Shown in pieces: positions 59,277-64,000 of a stretch of DNA of 64,000 bases. Within the stretch, counting starts at the first letter, position 1. The number at the start of each line of letters is the position of its first letter. The notes beneath the pieces were generated by a model, which did no database searches, had not been told where the DNA came from, and saw nothing but the letters and a program-made list of their open reading frames with translations. Made by a program: the position numbers and the translations under genes. The DNA comes from Apophysomyces variabilis (Eukaryota > Mucoromycota > Mucoromycetes > Mucorales > Mucoraceae): positions 895,282 through 959,281 of the forward strand of contig MZZL01000409.1 in assembly GCA_002749535.1 (NCBI GenBank). Direction: 5' to 3'.

Positions 59277-60888
59277 TCACTGCGTCTTTCGTTCCTCACC
59301 ATCCTTGGATAGCAAACCGGCTTTTTCCATTCTTCTCTTCTGCCATACCAATAGTTGCGGATGGCAGACGTACCAGAGAGCGGAAACAGTCAAATAGAAC
59401 CAGATATGGAAAAAATACACGCCACGCCAGATATGCATTGTCCTTGACACATAGAGAACATCGAAAGGTGCAATAAGGATATTCATGATACCCATGGTTG
59501 TTATCCATCCGATCGTGTTATATGCAGTGTTCCAGAAGGGCAAGGGCTTCTTTCCGTCAGGGGTGAACATAAGCGGTCGCACACATCTTCGGATTTTGCG
59601 TCCGAGAATCTGAAGGAAGGAGACGGACACAAACATGACTATGATATAATTGCTTAGGTACATGCTATAGCAAAGTCGATGCTTACAATAATATCCAGGA
59701 TGGAAACCATGCCACATGGCTGATACAGAGTAGGTAATAATGGCACTGGTTGGTTTGGGTTTCGTCCCTGCAGGTACCATTCGCAAGTATACATAATGAC
59801 GCAGCCAGATATTGGCACCGATATTCCAGGCTTCTGACAGCAGCTTGTAAGATTGGGCACATTCGACACCGGGAATGCGGACATTGATCAGCCGGTCCCA
59901 CTTTGCATTACCCTGCTCATCGTATCCATTAAATCCAAACCCACAAAGTATGCATGCACTCTCGGCAAAAGACCATACAACATAGTATTTGCTTCGTGTC
60001 ATTAGACCTGCACCTTGAAGGAACAGTAGCCTGCAGAAAACGAGTTAAAAAACAGCACAAGATCCCTTTTCTTCTATTACCGTTTATAGAATGGCATCTT
60101 TTCCCATGCTGGTTCCAGTGCTGCAAAATAGTTGATGGTTGGTGCCCATTTAATAAGGATGGCGCAAAAGAAAAGGCCTTTGACAGTTGATCTCACAGCA
60201 GGCATCCAGACCGATTCCTTAGATACATCTTCAGGGCCAGCTTCTGTGAATCGCATATAATCCATAAATTCGCAGGCTGGACCAGTGAGGAAACCTCCAA
60301 AAAAAAAAGCCCATCCAAAGAACTCTATTGCGCTAGGGTATTGTGTAATTTTCATGCGTTGATTATATTCGGTCAGTGCGTCTTGGTCCTTTCTACGCCC
60401 ATCATGTACACTCCAACCAAAGGACGACAGCTTAATGCTCAAAATCATCAGTGCCCCTGAATAATCCAGAGTTGTATCGCCATAATACCCCTTCCATTGA
60501 CGATCAAGGTGACTAATATGCAAAGTGAGATCTCCTTTTTTACTCTTGCCACTTTATAACCTTACCAAATCGACATGCTAGTCATAACTATCCAAAAATT
60601 TATCCAAGGACCATTAGAACGTTGGCAATATTTCATCAAAAGGAACGTGCAGAGACATGTAAGGGTAATATGAAAAAAACCAACATAGGATTTTAAGACG
60701 ATCAGCATAGTAAAAATAGTGGAAATAATGGAAAATAAGTGCTTTAAGATAGCTTGACTGATAGGGAGATTCCGAAAGAGAAGTGCGCTTGGGTAGGTTG
60801 ACAGTATACATGCCGCTAGCTTAAGATGATCTGGTGCTACTTCCCCACCCAAGGATATTGATAAGTTGTAGAAAAACGCATCCATCAC
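59277..60888 (-). CDS. ALE1: MBOAT lysophospholipid acyltransferase, ALE1/LPT1-like
   Basis: This is a membrane-bound O-acyltransferase that reacylates lysophospholipids with acyl-CoA in the ER (Lands cycle). Three exons (60888-60566, 60512-60081, 60030-59277) give 502 residues. The N-terminus (DAFFYNLSISLGGEVAPDHL, LSTYPSALLFRNLP) is of the LPCAT3/ALE1 type. Central motifs are YPSAIEFFGWAFFFGGFLTG and YYVVWSFAESACILCGFGFN. WNIGANIWLRHYVYLRM and SAMWHGFHPGYY contain the catalytic Asn-region and His. Many hydrophobic segments follow. It ends with a Lys/Glu-rich cytosolic tail. After HPGYY the segment CKHRLCYSMYLSNYI is unusual for the family and might hide an unusually short intron. Confidence 0.93.
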
Positions 60889-63651
60889 AGACCGGGTGCA
60901 ATAAAGATAGAAAGTAAAAAGAAGATGACTTTGGGCAAAGTAGATGGAAGTTGATCTCCTTAATCGATTTGGATACGGTTAAACGTCCGATACACCTAGA
61001 CCAATCATGGTTGATTTCTGTATTCGAGAGAACCTTAAGTTTTGTTTTTGACAAGAGCATCTTGTTTTGAAACAAAAATAAAACTCTCCAGGTAAACATG
61101 AGACGGCCAAATCATTCCATAATCCTCTAATGCTATAGTTGCACAAAAACTCAAATAACCATTATTTAGCAGCATTGGAAGAGGATTTTCTGATATCCTT
61201 TTCAAGTCATTCTACAGAAAGTTAGCTAGAAACCGCAAATGCATTGAATGGTTAATGATATATGTCACAAACCGGACTCATCTTGGAACCTAAGCATTAA
61301 ATAACAACTACATTGTGTGCAAGTTCTTGCTGGGTACATTGGCAAATAAGTTTCGAAAGCAAGCTATGTCGAGGAATTCGCTTTTTAATTATTGCAGCTT
61401 AACTTATTGAACTATTCTCGTCAAGAATTTATTGGGAACGAAACAATATCAACATATCTATAGCCCCCTTTTATTTTCGTTTACGACACGCTTAGCTTTT
61501 CAAAGAAAACATTCTGATTACGTAAAGATTAGGAGTGGAATAGACTGATATCGATTGCTCCTAGTCTTGTACTTCGATAATTGCAAACATGTATTAACAC
61601 GCTTATGCTATTCCGGTCTTGCCATAAAAGCGTAGAGTTGGGATCAACAAAATATTCGCCTATTCTCTATTTGGATGTCTGTTCGAATGATTTCGAGGTT
61701 CATTCGCGCCAGTACACGAATATTTTTTTTTTTTCGCTCGTGTTCATTTATGTGTTTCATCAATCATTGCGTGCACATCAATACCATTCATAGGATCCGA
61801 AAAGGTAATAAGAGAAAACTGACATAATCTTGCAAGAAGCTTGGAAAGAGCCAAATGTCAAGAAGTACATGCATTTCTAAGGAAAGAAGAACACTTACGC
61901 TGACAAGTAGTGCTTTCTTGCTTCTTAAAACGTCTGCCGGAAAACGGCCCAAAAACTTATTTAGTTCTATATTGACACACTTTGGAACAAGTCTCATGTT
62001 GTGATGGAAATCTGCTTGAGGAGTTAACTAAATCTATGTATTCTGAAATTTCAAAACTGTTGTGTATTAGTAAAACGATAGGAATATTATTCAACCTTGT
62101 TTAAAGGATAATGTATTTAGTTGATGAACAAGTACGAATATTCCTCCATTTCCGAAACAGCGTACGTAAAAGTTGCATCGTCTACAGATGCGTCGCAACA
62201 CAGTTCACATAATTTACGTCATGTTTAATTTATTGTATATGAAGAATTACGCTGATACTACGTATAGCAGTGCAGTCCATGTACTAAAGCCTATCAGAGT
62301 TGTTAATAACATTTGCTTGTCATTTAGGTTCAGAACGTATACAATGAGAAATTGTAAAATAGTGGAACGGTATGCAAAAGGAATAGACCAGGTGTGCTTT
62401 GTAATTTCACAATGTGTTTTTATTTTCTGGGTCTAATGAGCGCAATAGCCGGTCCTGAGCATCTAAACCCTATCGGAAATGGAGGATTTACGTCAAAAAC
62501 TTTTTAATCATTTTCTATTCATTGCAAAATTATTTCTGCGAAATACAGTATCTAAATGCATTCAGGCGCAACTAATCTTGCATTAGTCGGCGAACACCAT
62601 GGGAAATCAGGTAACCATAGGAATCTAGCGGTTCCTAAATTTCTAATTTTCAGGACTGTGGTTCCCGCAGGCATCTAAGGGATGCTTTGGTTCCGGCAGG
62701 TTCTTTCTGGTACCTAATAGTTCCAGAATATACAATTTACCTTAAACTAGTTTGTTTCTCTTCCGGGCATAGTCTTTAATTGATTATTCGATGTTTACTA
62801 AAACTATTTGGCAAGATATAATGCTTATTCGTTCAGAATCTTGTGGATCCTACAGGATCCAGGTGGTCACCGAATGTTACTATGGGATCTTGGAGGATCC
62901 AAGAGGATCCATATGGCAGAATCACTCTGAAACAAGCTCTGCTGTATATTTGAAAATGTATTTTTGTAAAAAGGGTCGAGGTATTGAACATCTTATTCGG
63001 CGCTTCTGGTCCACCTACAATACAGACATTATCAAGATCGGGCAATCGTTGCCAACTGCGTCACAGCTTTGGAATGTCAATGGAGAAGTATTTGATTGTC
63101 TCCTCTCCTGGGCAGCAAATACTACGTGATCATACCATACAGTAATGATGGCTCTAGACGTTGGCTGCAATAAAGATACACGCATGATCAAGAGAGTACT
63201 GCGTACCTACTTGCGGAAAACGCTATTGTTTCTTCAAGCAATCTTATGCTCAGCGGTCTGAAGCCCTTGCGCTAGTCAGGATTTACAAGGCAACTTTGGC
63301 GGCCTAACGTTAAACCATATATGCAGCCTTCAGTGAGTCGCAATTATGCATTATCCGTGCAGAGGATATAGTGTGGATGACTGCCTGGATATGTGCAGGG
63401 CCTGAAATGACACATATTGTATGGCCAAAGATGCATGAGTGCAAAACAGTGCAGCTTGGGATACTTTGCTTTTTAGATAATTAAACCTTGGGTTACACTC
63501 TCCAGCCTGCAATTGGTAGATTCAGTGTTCCACATTTATTACCCTGTGCTTGTGATACCTTCCCACGTTCACTTTTGAGGTCTTTTTCTTCTGTGAAGTC
63601 AAATCGATTACAACTTTGCTTCCTTTTCCCCTTCCTAGCTAATTACTGAAT
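60889..63651. other. Intergenic, no gene recognised
   Basis: About 2.8 kb beyond the MBOAT gene. It contains a cluster of GGATCC repeats (62843-62912) and GGTTCC-type repeats (about 62625-62725). A 112-codon frame at 62791-63129 runs across the repeats and shows no family features. Confidence 0.45.
62625..62912. repeat. Degenerate GGTTCC / GGATCC short-repeat cluster
   Basis: GGTTCC or GTTCCT recurs several times at about 62625-62725, and GGATCC occurs four times within about 70 bp at 62843-62912 with spacers of 4-40 bp. A near-miss GGGATCTTGG lies among them. Confidence 0.55.
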
Positions 63652-63771
63652 ATGGATGCGTATTTCAAGAACATGACTCCGAAAATGCTGTCAAAGCTAG
63701 TCCAAACGTGCGATGAAAATGACAGGCTACGGCGAACAGTAGATGATACTACAAAAAAGTGGAAAAAATGA
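63652..63771 (+). CDS. Possible first exon of a gene cut by the right edge
   Basis: A 39-codon frame reads MDAYFKNMTPKMLSKLVQTC then DENDRLRRTVDDTTKKWKK, a helical, charged peptide that looks like real coding sequence. A donor-like GTACGTTTCG follows at about 63777 and an acceptor TTTTATTAG at about 63834. A second protein-like stretch (ALVPVNRIVFADEDSNTEH) comes at 63870-63960, but the frames do not join cleanly. Family unknown. Confidence 0.3.
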   Translation: MDAYFKNMTPKMLSKLVQTCDENDRLRRTVDDTTKKWKK

Positions 63772-64000
63772 GCGTGTACGTTTCGTATCTGAAAGTATCT
63801 AAAGAAAACATTCTTTTTTTCTTCTTTTTATTAGCTTTGCTGCCATTGCACAAAGAAAATTGCAGTATGGCAGCCAGCGTACATGCGCTTGTACCCGTGA
63901 ATCGAATTGTGTTTGCTGACGAAGATAGCAATACCGAACATCCCATGAAAGATAATGGTACGTAGTCTCAGGACGGAAAACCAGTGCATCTGAGCGCAAA

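Noticed and set aside
62791..63129. 112-codon plus-strand frame as a gene
   Set aside because: Its first third is made of GGATCC repeats and the remainder shows no recognisable domain or splice signals.

Overview
The window is nuclear DNA of a fungus, most likely an early-diverging filamentous fungus of the Mucorales or a near relative (Mucoromycota). The signs are many short spliceosomal introns (about 45-110 nt, GTAAGT-like donors, CTAAC branch points, AG acceptors), a chitin deacetylase of the Mucor type, and mobile-element remnants (Fanzor/TnpB-like, IS630/Tc1-like, a LINE, Ty3) of kinds that I recall as common in Mucorales genomes. The lineage is inferred from these features and was not checked by a search.

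Thirteen well-supported protein-coding genes were assembled by joining exons by hand; every model closes in frame. From left to right they are: a Pumilio/PUF RNA-binding protein (3282-6209 +), RAD6-type E2 (16418-17114 +), ribosomal protein eL30 (22970-23476 +), a CofD/UPF0052-family protein (25895-27544 +), proteasome lid subunit RPN8 (27736-28897 -), a Rab2 GTPase (31408-32626 +), Sec61 alpha (39209-40937 -), chitin deacetylase (45043-46441 -), a PHD-finger protein resembling Cti6 (47182-48659 -), a tricalbin with SMP and six C2 domains (51689-56572 -), ribosomal protein eS17 (57068-57577 +), DPM3 (57748-58149 -), DPM2 (58831-59241 +) and an ALE1-like MBOAT lysophospholipid acyltransferase (59277-60888 -), which makes fourteen with the MBOAT. 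A tRNA-Cys(GCA) lies at 9941-10011 (-).

The stretches between these genes are an accessory graveyard. Three decayed copies of a Fanzor (eukaryotic TnpB-like RNA-guided nuclease) gene family lie at 1-1570 (-), 8340-9310 (+) and 18487-20945 (-). A LINE with intact ORF1, a stop-riddled endonuclease and a deleted reverse transcriptase lies at 11268-13810. Pieces of an IS630/Tc1-like transposase are at 2466-2760 and 38115-38454, a Ty3 RT/RNase H relic is at about 29990-30542, and a broken copy of an uncharacterised protein family is at 34290-35375. A 533-base assembly gap lies at 43937-44469.

The right half is rich in secretory-pathway and ER-membrane genes: translocon (Sec61), ER-plasma-membrane tether (tricalbin), dolichol-phosphate-mannose synthase accessory subunits (DPM2 and DPM3, head to head), ER phospholipid acyltransferase (MBOAT), and a cell-wall chitin deacetylase that itself needs ER translocation and probably a GPI anchor. 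Whether this grouping means anything is unknown, but the DPM2/DPM3 pair encodes two subunits of one enzyme. Gene architecture is unusual in detail: several genes have first coding exons of 3-7 nt (RPS17, DPM2, the PHD gene, SEC61), RAB2 and RAD6 contain microexons of 11-16 nt, and at least three introns are of the GC-AG type.
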